Shown here: positions 55,076 through 63,904 of the stretch, one piece after another
Position numbering within the stretch: the first letter of the stretch is position 1
Layout: every line of letters starts with the position of its first letter
Origin: Rhodanobacter sp. L36
GTDB taxonomy: Bacteria; Pseudomonadota; Gammaproteobacteria; Xanthomonadales; Rhodanobacteraceae
Length of the DNA stretch: 64,000 nucleotides
NCBI RefSeq assembly: GCF_009765755.1
Contig: NZ_LMUV01000006.1
Location: forward strand, 101,172-165,171
Direction: 5' to 3'
The notes under the pieces: model-generated
Database searches by the model: none
What the model was told of the DNA's origin: nothing
The model's input: only the letters and a program-made list of their open reading frames with translations
Made by a program: the position numbers and the translations under genes

Positions 55076-57253
55076 CTAATTTAGCTTCCAGAGCGTAAAG
55101 CGATCCCCTGTTACAACGATCCTCGCTTGATGTTTTGCGCTGAGATCGTCGACTGCTTGCTTCGCGATCAAGTAGAGCGCACCTAGTTCTTCTTTGGAAC
55201 TTTTTGTCGGCAGCATGACATATTGAATACGATCCTTTATAAGGAATTCTTTGATTGCTTGAGGTGATTGAGCAAACGTCGGCATGAACATATAGATCGT
55301 GAGCAGCGATTCATTCCTGACCGGCAACCAGCTGTCCGGTACTTCTCCGCTCACAGCAGGTGGTACTACGCTGACCACCCGCGTATCTCTAGGCAGCGAG
55401 CGGAGAAAATTACTTATCGGCAACATTCCATAATAGGTCAATTTTTTGTCCGTTAGACCGCGGAGATCCCTTGGTGGTCGATTAAATTTCAGATCAAATG
55501 CATATGTACCTGGCCCCCAAGATCCTGTAACCAAGGCCACGAGTATGGAACTAACAGCAAATATGCTCACGACCGATCGCAAGCTTCGGCCAGTTACACC
55601 CTCATGTAACAGATAGTCTCCTACAAATGCTATGCCCAAAATTATGAGACATAGCACCGGGACTATAAAATAGTTACCGTCCCCACCTCGATCAGGAAAA
55701 TACACAAGCAATAAAATGGCGAACCAGGTGGCCGAAAACAGCCAGAAAATACCTAGTTCACTAAAGGCTATCAATTTGAATCGATTCAGCCATAGACCAA
55801 TCAAAAGAAAAAATGCCCAAGCTGCCCCGGTCCAACTTATGACTATGTGGGACATCCTTCCTGGTCTGAAAACCAAATCAAACAAGACGGTAAATATTTC
55901 GTGGTTTAGTCTTATGTCCTGGGGTGGCGCATTGCCGGCCGGAAATTGACGTACAAAACCTATTTTTTCTGCGACTCTTACAAGGACTCCCGGCTCAATG
56001 AAGGGAATGCCGGCCAACAGATAAGTGCGTGTCGTAACCAATGCAAACAGAATGAGGGCCGCCACAGAAACCCAAAGCCAGATTCCCAGCTTAAGTGGAG
56101 CCATGTCGCTTGGCCTGGCTTTAGAAGCATCTTTTACGAGATAAAAAACCCCAATCGACGCAAGCAAGCCAGCGTAGATGAATGAAGACATCCGATACGA
56201 GACGGCGGCCAACGCAGCCGCCAACATCAATATTAACCAGCGCCAGTCTTTGGATTGGCGGTAGCTGATAAAGCCATGTATTCCGAAAAATATCCAAAAT
56301 GCGGCAAGTACATCTCCCTTAGCGGTGATGGCGGCGTTGAGGACTGCTGGCGTGGATAAAGCCACCGCTACCATCACTAAACTCAGCGTAGATTTCCAAC
56401 CAAGACGTTCACTGACGGCGAACAAGCAAAAACCTAGTGCGAGTACGCACCAGATGGCAAAACCAAAAATTCCGGGCACGCTATGCAGCGCCGACAAGGG
56501 TATTAATAGGAGCTCGTAAGCTTGGGGTGCGTAGTGAATAGGGGCCACTAAGCCGAGGCCGTGAAAAACGGAACCTGAAGAAACAAGGAGACGATCCCCT
56601 CTCATCCCATACCATAGCGAATCGTAGCCGATGGAAATAGCGGATTTCGCGAAGAGCATGAGTACGACCACGCATACGAACGAACAGGACAACGCTGCTG
56701 CAATGTTTCGCTCCCTAAGCCGCGAAGTGGCGAGCGCAAGCATTGGCGCACGTCTTTCCAGCAACAACGCGCCACCCAGAATAACCGCCGCTGCATATTC
56801 GAGATCGCGCAGTGAGCCCAGCCCAAAGGCCGATATTGTCCATTCGATGCAGGACCAGGTAAGCAAGCCAATGGCTATCGCCATCAGGTGATCTTCGACC
56901 ACAGAACGACCGATCCGTACGAATCTGCGGTATATAAAAAATCCCAGGCTTACGATCCCCTCAAAGTAGATCAATGAACCAAGGACAGCGAAATCGACGC
57001 CTTGACGTCGCGAATAGGCAGCGCATAGCAAGAGAAGTAGCAACCAGCGCTTCCAGCCATGCAGATAGTAAGTTGCGCAGCCAATCAACATAGCCAAGAC
57101 CGCTAACTCGATAGCTCCCTGCCATGCACCAGGCTGCTTCACCGCCCAACTGAACGGCCCTTCTGCCACAAGCTCTATTGGACCCCAGATGGCAAATAAC
57201 ACACCAACGATTAGGATTAAACCTGCTTTTATATAAACTTTATAAGACGTCAT
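55076..57253 (-). CDS. Large polytopic membrane protein, GT-C glycosyltransferase-like
   Basis: 725 residues with about 12-14 hydrophobic helices in the first 560 residues and a soluble C-terminal periplasmic domain (about 590-725). The loop IGYDSLWYGMRGDRLLVSSG after an early helix resembles the acidic first external loop of GT-C enzymes (PMT/ArnT-type), which use lipid-linked sugars. No specific family signature is certain. In context it could be the transferase that uses the GtrA/GtrB-made lipid-linked sugar, or a decorating enzyme. Codon composition is lower in GC than the housekeeping genes. Confidence 0.7.
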   Translation of the reverse strand: MTSYKVYIKAGLILIVGVLFAIWGPIELVAEGPFSWAVKQPGAWQGAIELAVLAMLIGCATYYLHGWKRWLLLLLLCAAYSRRQGVDFAVLGSLIYFEGIVSLGFFIYRRFVRIGRSVVEDHLMAIAIGLLTWSCIEWTISAFGLGSLRDLEYAAAVILGGALLLERRAPMLALATSRLRERNIAAALSCSFVCVVVLMLFAKSAISIGYDSLWYGMRGDRLLVSSGSVFHGLGLVAPIHYAPQAYELLLIPLSALHSVPGIFGFAIWCVLALGFCLFAVSERLGWKSTLSLVMVAVALSTPAVLNAAITAKGDVLAAFWIFFGIHGFISYRQSKDWRWLILMLAAALAAVSYRMSSFIYAGLLASIGVFYLVKDASKARPSDMAPLKLGIWLWVSVAALILFALVTTRTYLLAGIPFIEPGVLVRVAEKIGFVRQFPAGNAPPQDIRLNHEIFTVLFDLVFRPGRMSHIVISWTGAAWAFFLLIGLWLNRFKLIAFSELGIFWLFSATWFAILLLVYFPDRGGDGNYFIVPVLCLIILGIAFVGDYLLHEGVTGRSLRSVVSIFAVSSILVALVTGSWGPGTYAFDLKFNRPPRDLRGLTDKKLTYYGMLPISNFLRSLPRDTRVVSVVPPAVSGEVPDSWLPVRNESLLTIYMFMPTFAQSPQAIKEFLIKDRIQYVMLPTKSSKEELGALYLIAKQAVDDLSAKHQARIVVTGDRFTLWKLN

Positions 57254-57396
57254 ATCAGTTTCCCTACCTATTCAGACGACATGCGAACTCAAACTAGGCT
57301 AAAGGTTAATCTCTCAATAGGTTCCGCTTGAAATGGGCTGGATTTTCGAATAACTTTGACCTCTAATGATGACGTTTGACACATCGTCGTCGCTTA

Positions 57397-58479
57397 TTAG
57401 CTATTTTTATAAAACGGCAGGATTTTTATAGATTTCAGCCGCAATACCTGACGCTCTACCAAATGCCAGGAGACGTAACCAAGCAACAGCGCCCCCAAAC
57501 CAGCTGTCACGAAAGCCATATGCGGCGACATCCCTGGAAAGCGCCATGCAAGGAGCTGCAAGACCGGCCATCCCCATAGATAAGCTCCATATGAGGGATC
57601 ACCGAAAGCGTCAACGTTCAAGAGCTTTAGACGGTAGCCAAACCAAAAACAAAAATAGGCGAGCGTTATGGCAAATGAGTAAGGATAGAGATGGGTCCCG
57701 CGAAACAGGAATGTCATGAACGCCAGAGCGACCATGGCTTCGTGACTGATAGTGATTTTTTCTCGGTACAGTTGTATAAGAATTCCCAACACGAAAAACC
57801 CTGATAGGCGAACCCACATCGGATGGAGCGGTAATAGTCCGGGATTTATAAGTGCGATAACCCAAAGAGCTGCCAATATCAGCGTCAACATCACTCTGGA
57901 TTGAAATAGACCGAGCGCTCCTAAAATGGCGACAAACACATACATGCGAAATTCTGCAGGCAGTGTCCACAGGCTGCCATTTACTGTCAGCTTGTGCGCA
58001 TTGGTTTCAAAAACTCCCGGCAGTGAAAATTGCATCGCGGATGAGAATTGCATGTCGTTCCAAACATAAGACAGAACATCCGGCGAATTGAAGTAGTCAC
58101 GCATACTCAGTGTCGTGACCAGCGGGCCAATAATGTAGGCGCTGATCAACAGGCATACAAGCAAAGCGGGAACGATACGTAGAATTCTTGCTTTCAGAAA
58201 TTGAAAAAGTCCTGCACGCCGCATGTAGCTTCCGCTGACCATAAATCCGCTGACTACAAAGAAAATGTCTACGGCGATGTCTCCGCTATATATTCCCCAG
58301 TGCCAGATGTTCGAGAAAATTTCTCGCTCGTCTGAACCCGGAAACATCGGAAAACTGTGACCGTAGATGACAAGCACTGCGGCTATAATCCGAAGGAGAA
58401 GAAAATTATCTTTCCTGCTTTCCAGCCCGCTAGCAACGGTAACAGCGGGTAGTTTCGAATTTGACGTTCCGGATTTCAT
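57397..58479 (-). CDS. Acyltransferase-3-family membrane protein
   Basis: 360 residues with about ten transmembrane helices. The family start FLLLRIIAAVLVIYGHSFPM carries the catalytic-type His, followed by DIFFVVSGFMVSGSYMRR and a basic FLKARILRIVPALLVCLL. These OafA/NodX-like enzymes O-acylate sugars of LPS or capsule, with acyl groups delivered across the membrane. The gene is 33 bases downstream of a small lipoprotein and upstream of the GT-C-like protein, all in one direction. Confidence 0.9.
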   Translation of the reverse strand: MKSGTSNSKLPAVTVASGLESRKDNFLLLRIIAAVLVIYGHSFPMFPGSDEREIFSNIWHWGIYSGDIAVDIFFVVSGFMVSGSYMRRAGLFQFLKARILRIVPALLVCLLISAYIIGPLVTTLSMRDYFNSPDVLSYVWNDMQFSSAMQFSLPGVFETNAHKLTVNGSLWTLPAEFRMYVFVAILGALGLFQSRVMLTLILAALWVIALINPGLLPLHPMWVRLSGFFVLGILIQLYREKITISHEAMVALAFMTFLFRGTHLYPYSFAITLAYFCFWFGYRLKLLNVDAFGDPSYGAYLWGWPVLQLLAWRFPGMSPHMAFVTAGLGALLLGYVSWHLVERQVLRLKSIKILPFYKNS

Positions 58480-58512
58480 AACATACCCGCTTTATTTATA
58501 GTCTTATAGCGT

Positions 58513-58947
58513 CTACTTCACCACGAAAGTAACGTCATTGCTTTGTATGGAAACCGTTCCTCTTTTCGTAATGATATGCAGTATGTGGGTGCCTGCTTTG
58601 CCGTAGAAGATGGCCGGAATGTCTGCAGTTATATGCGGTCCGGAGATCGCGCTATGGAGCGGCACTCCATCCATAGTGATGACCGAGTCGTTGCCGTCGA
58701 GAGACTGATTGGCTCGCATCCAGATTGCAGCATTTCCATCGGGTTGCGTATTGAAAGAGACGCCCGCGCTGGTGCCGTGAGGGCCCCATACGTCAATTCT
58801 CAAATTAATTGATGCAGGATCTACAACAGGAGCAAGGACCCCGGCATTTGGCGAGGAGTAACCACCTTCCTTGCTACATCCCAGCAGGGTTGCTCCGAGT
58901 GCCAGACTCGTCAACGCAGGTGCTATCCATTTATTTTTTGATTTCAT
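58513..58947 (-). CDS. Small lipoprotein with a beta-rich domain
   Basis: 144 residues. The signal peptide ends in the lipobox ATLLGC-S (Cys24), so the mature protein is a lipoprotein. The mature part is a compact beta domain (INLRIDVWGPHGTSAGVSFN ... TADIPAIFYGKAGTHILHII ... DVTFVVK) resembling an Ig-like fold. It precedes the acyltransferase gene by 33 bases and is probably co-transcribed. It resembles the proteins at 48834 and 61805 in size, export and neighbourhood, although I could not align it clearly with them. Confidence 0.75.
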   Translation of the reverse strand: MKSKNKWIAPALTSLALGATLLGCSKEGGYSSPNAGVLAPVVDPASINLRIDVWGPHGTSAGVSFNTQPDGNAAIWMRANQSLDGNDSVITMDGVPLHSAISGPHITADIPAIFYGKAGTHILHIITKRGTVSIQSNDVTFVVK

Positions 58948-59040
58948 GAACTTAATTCTGTTCGTACGTCATCCAACGAGTGTAGCGCAGCTGGCATAGC
59001 TGCCCCTGATCCGAAATTCGTAAGAACATGGCCGCGAGAC

Positions 59041-59586
59041 TTAGATAACTGGCTTTTTACGAGGCGAACCGCCAAAGATGCGACTTTCTAGGGCTCTGAG
59101 CGTGGGCAGCAAATCGCCTCCGAGAAGAAAACATGAGCCTACCCCAGCCGCATTGCCAGCTTGGATGTCCGAAGCCTTGTCGCCGATCAGCACCGATGAC
59201 GCGAGATCAAGATTCAGCTCGCGTTGAGCCTGCAGGATCATGCCTGGTGCTGGCTTGCGACAGTCACAGACTTGCAAATAGGCGCCCTCACCTTCCGATG
59301 GATGATGTGGACAGAAATAAATGGCGTCGATACGCGCGTGATGTGTAACGAACTCTTTGGCCATCCATTGCATGTACGCGTGGAATTCCTGCTCACAGTA
59401 GTAGCCGCGCGCAATGCCCGCCTGATTGGTGATCACTACGACGAGGTATCCATGGTCTTTGGCCTTGCGACACAAATCGAAGATGCCGTCGACAAATTGG
59501 GTTCTCTCGGGTGTATAGACGTAACCGTGATCAACGTTGATCACTCCGTCACGATCGAGAAACAAGGCTCGTCGTTTAGCGTTCAT
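59041..59586 (-). CDS. gmhB: D-glycero-D-manno-heptose 1,7-bisphosphate phosphatase
   Basis: 181 residues of the HAD superfamily. The nucleophile motif ALFLDRDGVINVDHGYVY (Asp and Asp+2), VVITNQAGIARG, the zinc-binding CPHHPSEGEG...CDCRKPAPGM loop and SVLIGDKASDIQAG are all GmhB features. It removes the C7 phosphate from heptose 1,7-bisphosphate. It overlaps hddC by 11 bases and lies in a minus-strand cluster with gmhA and hddA, so it serves GDP-heptose synthesis here. Confidence 0.93.
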   Translation of the reverse strand: MNAKRRALFLDRDGVINVDHGYVYTPERTQFVDGIFDLCRKAKDHGYLVVVITNQAGIARGYYCEQEFHAYMQWMAKEFVTHHARIDAIYFCPHHPSEGEGAYLQVCDCRKPAPGMILQAQRELNLDLASSVLIGDKASDIQAGNAAGVGSCFLLGGDLLPTLRALESRIFGGSPRKKPVI

Positions 59587-60295
59587 GCAACCCGGGCATC
59601 GTTAATTCGTTCTGCGCGCGTAAGTAGTCGTCCGGCACGCCGATGTCAATGAATGCCCGGGTCTGCGTATAAGCAGCTAGCGCCTTGCGCGACGCAGCCG
59701 GCACCAAGACGTCGGTCTCGAAGGAAAAGCTTCCCTTCTTTTCAAGAAAGTCGCCAATTAGCGTGCGGTCGATTCGGTAGACACCTGCGTTGATGTAGCC
59801 AGGCCCCCGGCGACCCTTTTCGACAAAACCTTCAACGAACCCTTGCTGGACATTGACAGCACCATAACGCGACGTGTCTTCCACGTTGGCGAGTGCCATG
59901 CCCAATGGAATCTTCGCGTCATGCATCGCTACATCGAAGGCACGGTAATCCACTTCCAGCCACGTATCGCCATTTATCGCAAAAAAGGTGTCGCTTTGTA
60001 TCTGTCGTGCTGCTTGTGCAATAGCCCCGCCCGTACCCAGCGGCTCGTGCTCGTGCGAATACACCAAGACCATTCCGCGCCAGTGCGCACCCAGCGCCGC
60101 GGCAACGAGATCACCTAGGTAACCTGTCGCGAGAACAACCCGACGCATCCCTTGATCCGCCATCGCATCCAGCAGCCATGCCACAAACGGACGTCCGCGA
60201 ATCGGCGCCAACGGTTTGGGTACATCGCTCACGACGCTTTGCAAACGAGTTCCAAAGCCTCCTGCCAGGATCACGGCTTCTTCAGTGCAATTCAT
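59576..60295 (-). CDS. hddC: D-glycero-alpha-D-manno-heptose 1-phosphate guanylyltransferase-like nucleotidyltransferase
   Basis: 239 residues of the sugar-phosphate nucleotidyltransferase family. AVILAGGFGTRLQSVVSD with the PKPLAPIRGRPF continuation forms the NTP and sugar-phosphate site, FFAINGDTWLEVD holds the metal Asp, and FVEKGRRGPGYINAGVYRID follows. HddC is assigned because the gene is coupled to gmhB and near gmhA and hddA; by sequence alone other mannose/glucose-1-phosphate enzymes are possible. Three in-frame ATGs exist (60325, 60304, 60295); the last has AGGA at good spacing and is used. Confidence 0.85.
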   Translation of the reverse strand: MNCTEEAVILAGGFGTRLQSVVSDVPKPLAPIRGRPFVAWLLDAMADQGMRRVVLATGYLGDLVAAALGAHWRGMVLVYSHEHEPLGTGGAIAQAARQIQSDTFFAINGDTWLEVDYRAFDVAMHDAKIPLGMALANVEDTSRYGAVNVQQGFVEGFVEKGRRGPGYINAGVYRIDRTLIGDFLEKKGSFSFETDVLVPAASRKALAAYTQTRAFIDIGVPDDYLRAQNELTMPGLHER

Positions 60296-60431
60296 GCCCG
60301 ACATTTCCTGTTCGATGGAACGCATATCAATCTGGTGAAAATATGTCGCGTTTTAATCAGGATGCTTATGGATCTCACGAAAATCTGTTCACTGATGTCT
60401 TTGACTGGCGGAGTCATCAATTGAGACAAAC

Positions 60432-61541
60432 TTAGGATTCCCACGGTGGCAACTCATGCTGCAGTTTTTTTCCGCCGCTGGAGAGCGATCTGATCGCTTT
60501 CCTCAGCGGACTTTCGACAAGCTTGAACATGGCAACCGAAAGCATGACCAGCGTAAGAACGTAAAAAACAAGCCGCATGCTACCGGTGATTCCAAATTTG
60601 TCGAATATTCCGGAACGCTGAATCGTCTCAAGCCAGGGGATCTGCAGGAGATAGACCGAGTAGCTTGCTTCGCCAAGCAGCAGGAATGGCGCGAGCTCAA
60701 ACACCTTAGCCCATTTGCCCCTGCAGCGCGGAAGGCCGTAAATGAAAGCCAGCATCAGAGGCGCCAGAGCCCCGTTCGGAAAGCTGTTTGTGGGAACGAA
60801 GATCGAGCGAAAATAATCCTGATACGCAAGCAGCGCTGCGATGGTGATGGCCGCCACGACCGTAAGAATGTCGTAGCGATATCCAACGACGCCAGGCGAC
60901 TGTCGGCGTGACCACGCACCGCACACACCACCCAGGAAAAACTCGTTGAAATGAAATATCGGGGAATAGAACAAGGTGTCGTGCAACCCCGATGGATACG
61001 GGTAGGAGGGGTAGAAGCTTGTGAAAACGTACTCGTGCATCTCCTGGGAGAACACCCAGAAGACGATCACAAGCACCGTAGTAACCGGCAACCATTTCTT
61101 GCCGAGAGCACCAATGAACAGGGGAAACGCCAGGTAGAAGGCAACCTCCGTAGACAACGACCAACCTGGCGGGTTGCCACTCAATGCCGAACCCGGGATC
61201 CAGGCTTGTAACAGGGTCAGGTTGAGGAACCATTTTCCAACGCTGAGCCCACCCAGAAGACCGAACCAGACGAGTGCAATGAGGTAGACAGGATAAATTC
61301 GTGCAATGCGCGCAATCCAGTATTGAATGGGCTTAAATACGCCGTCAGGGCTATACGCAATCGCCATCACGAAGCCGGAAAGGCAGAAGAAATAACTGAC
61401 GGCCGTGGGGCCACTGGAGAACAGATTCATCACACTGTGGTTGGTGAAAAAATCCGTGGTCCACGTGAGATGAAACAGCACGGCACTAAGTGCCGCGAAA
61501 ATCCTCGTCGAGGTAAGTCTGGCCGTGGCTTGTTTTGTCAT
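60432..61541 (-). CDS. Acyltransferase-3-family membrane protein
   Basis: 369 residues with about ten transmembrane helices. STRIFAALSAVLFHLTWTTD (His in the first helix), VSYFFCLSGFVMAIAYSPDG and RIARIYPVYLIALVWFGLLG identify the OafA-like family. It is a second O-acyltransferase in the locus and would modify a sugar of the surface polymer. The start at 61541 (MTKQATARLTSTRIF) is chosen because it directly precedes the first helix. A small lipoprotein gene lies upstream on the same strand, echoing the pairing at 57.4-58.9 kb. Confidence 0.9.
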   Translation of the reverse strand: MTKQATARLTSTRIFAALSAVLFHLTWTTDFFTNHSVMNLFSSGPTAVSYFFCLSGFVMAIAYSPDGVFKPIQYWIARIARIYPVYLIALVWFGLLGGLSVGKWFLNLTLLQAWIPGSALSGNPPGWSLSTEVAFYLAFPLFIGALGKKWLPVTTVLVIVFWVFSQEMHEYVFTSFYPSYPYPSGLHDTLFYSPIFHFNEFFLGGVCGAWSRRQSPGVVGYRYDILTVVAAITIAALLAYQDYFRSIFVPTNSFPNGALAPLMLAFIYGLPRCRGKWAKVFELAPFLLLGEASYSVYLLQIPWLETIQRSGIFDKFGITGSMRLVFYVLTLVMLSVAMFKLVESPLRKAIRSLSSGGKKLQHELPPWES

Positions 61542-61804
61542 TTGGCTTGCCGTCCATATTCGCAATAAAAATTTGCCGTTCGGCAAGCAACGCAAAGTGC
61601 CGTTTCTGGAAAATAGGTCAATCTTCCCCGAAACAGTTAGACCACAAGACGCCGGTGGCGAGGCGGCTTATAGTTCTGAACTATGCCAACTCGAGATCAG
61701 GCATTGACGAGATGGTCTTGCCGGATATCCGCAATAAGAGAGGTCGCGAATTCCTCATTGCGGTACGTTATCTAAAACCTGTCAACTCGCTGAAGCATGT
61801 GAAG

Positions 61805-62227
61805 TCATTTGCATGCTGGGCCGGATACCTTGACCTGATCCAGAATGTTGCCAGTTGACTTGTCCTTCAGGACAAAAAGGGTACCGGGCCGCGTCCAATT
61901 TCCAGTCTGGGCCTGCCCTGCCGCACCGCCCTCTGCTAGAACTTTCGGGCCTTGCGCGTCCGAAGTCACAAAAAGTTGCACGCTGGAGATGCCTGGATGA
62001 TCACTGCCCACGCTCCATTTGACCGTGGCGACTGCAGCAGGGTCACACGAGACCATGGACCCAGGATCTACCGACATCGACGTCGATTGTTTGACTGTTG
62101 CTGACGCGGCAGACGTCGACGTCGCAGCCTGAACCGGACTGGCCGCATTCGCAGGCACATTTTTCTGACAGGATACCAAGCCCACGATGGCGGTCAGCAC
62201 GAGAATTGAAGTGAGCAACTTTTGCAT
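61805..62227 (-). CDS. Small lipoprotein related to the 48834-49268 protein
   Basis: 140 residues. The signal peptide ends in the lipobox IVGLVSC-Q (Cys20); a Ser/Ala/Thr-rich linker (about 25-50) follows, then a beta-rich domain. The domain pattern MSVDPGSMVSCD / VKWSV / VQLFV / QTGNWTRPGTLFVLKD / SGPAC aligns position by position with the membrane-anchored protein at 48834-49268, including two Cys and the Trp in TGxW. It is 58 bases after gmhA and upstream of an acyltransferase. A periplasmic accessory or polymer-binding role is inferred. Confidence 0.72.
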   Translation of the reverse strand: MQKLLTSILVLTAIVGLVSCQKNVPANAASPVQAATSTSAASATVKQSTSMSVDPGSMVSCDPAAVATVKWSVGSDHPGISSVQLFVTSDAQGPKVLAEGGAAGQAQTGNWTRPGTLFVLKDKSTGNILDQVKVSGPACK

Positions 62228-62285
62228 GTGAAATCCTGTTTGCGTGTATTTGCCATGGAGCAGCGAGTCGCCAGTCCCACTGAAC

Positions 62286-62891
62286 TCAGCGTCCACCGTG
62301 CGATTTGCCAAAGATTTCCTCTTCGATCATCCCGCACAGGAGATGGCCGAGAAATTCATGACCTTCCTGGACTTTCGGCGTCTCGGACGAAGGCATTTTG
62401 AAGCAGATATCGCATTGGTCTCCCATTTGGCCGCCCGACTGACCCGTAAACCCCACGACGAGGATGCCTGCCGTTCGCGCTGCGGTGATGGCGCGCAGGA
62501 TGTTTTTCGAATTACCCGATGTCGAAAGGACGTACAGGACATCGCCTTCGCGTCCGAGTGCTTCCACCTGGCGTGCAAACGCATACTCGTAGCCGTAGTC
62601 GTTGCCGATCGCGGTGAGGATGCTGGTATCGGTGGTAAGCGCGATGCCTGCCAGGCCCGGCCGGTCGAAATTGAAACGGCTGACCAGCTCGCCTGCCCAG
62701 TGCTGCGCGTCGGCCGCGCTGCCACCGTTGCCGGCGAAAAGAATCTTGTTTCCGCGGCCCAGGGCATCCACCGACATCTTCACTGCTTCGCGGATCTGTT
62801 CGCGCAGCGCGACATCTTCCGACATGTCCTGTAATAGCTGGATGGATTTGGTGAATTCGAGACCAATCGAATCGGTCAGCTGACTTGCCAT
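62286..62891 (-). CDS. gmhA: Sedoheptulose-7-phosphate isomerase
   Basis: 201 residues of the SIS family. It converts sedoheptulose 7-phosphate to D-glycero-D-manno-heptose 7-phosphate, the first heptose step. Motifs: ILFAGNGGSAADAQHWAGEL, SRFNFDRPGLAGIALTTDTS, DVLYVLSTSGNSKNILRAI and HEFLGHLLCGMIEEEIF (active-site His/Glu). The start at 62891 (MASQLTDSIGLEFTKS) overlaps the hddA end by 16 bases. A much longer upstream in-frame extension exists only as a shadow of hddA. Confidence 0.95.
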   Translation of the reverse strand: MASQLTDSIGLEFTKSIQLLQDMSEDVALREQIREAVKMSVDALGRGNKILFAGNGGSAADAQHWAGELVSRFNFDRPGLAGIALTTDTSILTAIGNDYGYEYAFARQVEALGREGDVLYVLSTSGNSKNILRAITAARTAGILVVGFTGQSGGQMGDQCDICFKMPSSETPKVQEGHEFLGHLLCGMIEEEIFGKSHGGR

Positions 62892-63904
62892 GATGTCGCC
62901 CCCTGCTGGGTGAAATGGAAATCCAGAATGCTGCCGCCTTGCTGAAGCAAGGCGCGTATCAAGCGAATGCGCTGGTTCGGAGAACAGAGGAAAATCATGA
63001 ATCCGCCACCGCCCGCTCCCGAGACTTTTGCGGCGTACGCGCCATTGGCGAAAGCGACTTTCTCGACTTCCTCGATCAGCGTGTTGCTGATGCTGGTCGC
63101 GGTGATTTTCTTGGCTTCCCAACCTGCCTGCAGCGTCGTTGCCAGTCTGCGCAAATCGCCCTTCAGAATGCATTCCTTCATCTGGATCGCCTCCTGTTTT
63201 AGACGGTGCGTGGCATCGATCGAAGCCTGATTCCTGTCTCCGATGTTGCGCGATTGCTGGTCGATAATGTCTGCCGATGCGCGTGAGACACCGGTGAAGT
63301 ACAACACCATCGACGCCTCGAGTTCGGCCCACACCCAATCCTTGATGCGCAACGGATTGACGATGACGCGATCCGATTCGTAGAACTCCATGAAATTGAA
63401 ACCGCCGAAGGTCGCCGCGTATTGATCCTGCTTGCCACCCGCCAGGCCGAGGTCGCTTCGCTCGATGTTGTACGCCAGATGCGCGACTTCGTATTCGCCC
63501 AGGGGCAATGAAAAGTGCTCGACGAATGCCTGCACCAGCGCGACGACCATGGTGGACGACGAGCCCAGGCCCGAGCCGGGCGGCGCATCGGAAAACGTCT
63601 GGATGCTGAGCGCTGGCTGTTTTCCACCGAGGTAATCCTTCACCACTCGCGCATAGACACCTTTCAACAATCGCAGCGGTCCATCCGTGGAGATCGTGGT
63701 CGTGACATCGAGTTCTTCACGCAGCTCCACGTCAACCGCGTGAAACTCCACTCGCCCGTCATCTCGTTCGTCGATCAATGCGTAGGCATAGCGATCGATG
63801 GTGACATTCATGACGTTGCCGCCATAGACATCGCAATAGGGCGATACGTCCGTACCGCCTCCCGCCAATCCAAGGCGAAGTGGAGCGCGCGCTCGCGTAC
63901 TCAT
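62876..63904 (-). CDS. hddA: D-glycero-alpha-D-manno-heptose-7-phosphate kinase
   Basis: 342 residues of the GHMP kinase family. RAPLRLGLAGGGTDVSPYCD (substrate region), SDAPPGSGLGSSSTMVVALV (ATP-binding GHMP motif) and VSGAGGGGFMIFLCSPN (C-terminal GHMP motif) are present. It phosphorylates C1 of heptose 7-phosphate in the alpha configuration, which directs flux to GDP-heptose rather than ADP-heptose. ATG 63904 overlaps the upstream epimerase stop (ATGA), and the end overlaps gmhA, so the genes are tightly coupled. Confidence 0.92.
   Translation of the reverse strand: MSTRARAPLRLGLAGGGTDVSPYCDVYGGNVMNVTIDRYAYALIDERDDGRVEFHAVDVELREELDVTTTISTDGPLRLLKGVYARVVKDYLGGKQPALSIQTFSDAPPGSGLGSSSTMVVALVQAFVEHFSLPLGEYEVAHLAYNIERSDLGLAGGKQDQYAATFGGFNFMEFYESDRVIVNPLRIKDWVWAELEASMVLYFTGVSRASADIIDQQSRNIGDRNQASIDATHRLKQEAIQMKECILKGDLRRLATTLQAGWEAKKITATSISNTLIEEVEKVAFANGAYAAKVSGAGGGGFMIFLCSPNQRIRLIRALLQQGGSILDFHFTQQGATSWQVS

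Noticed and set aside
60343-60435. A 30-codon plus-strand frame (SRFNQDAYGSHENLFTDVF...)
   Set aside because: The residue mix looks protein-like, but it is on the wrong strand for the cluster, has no good RBS and is very short. It may be a gene fragment; not supported as a gene.
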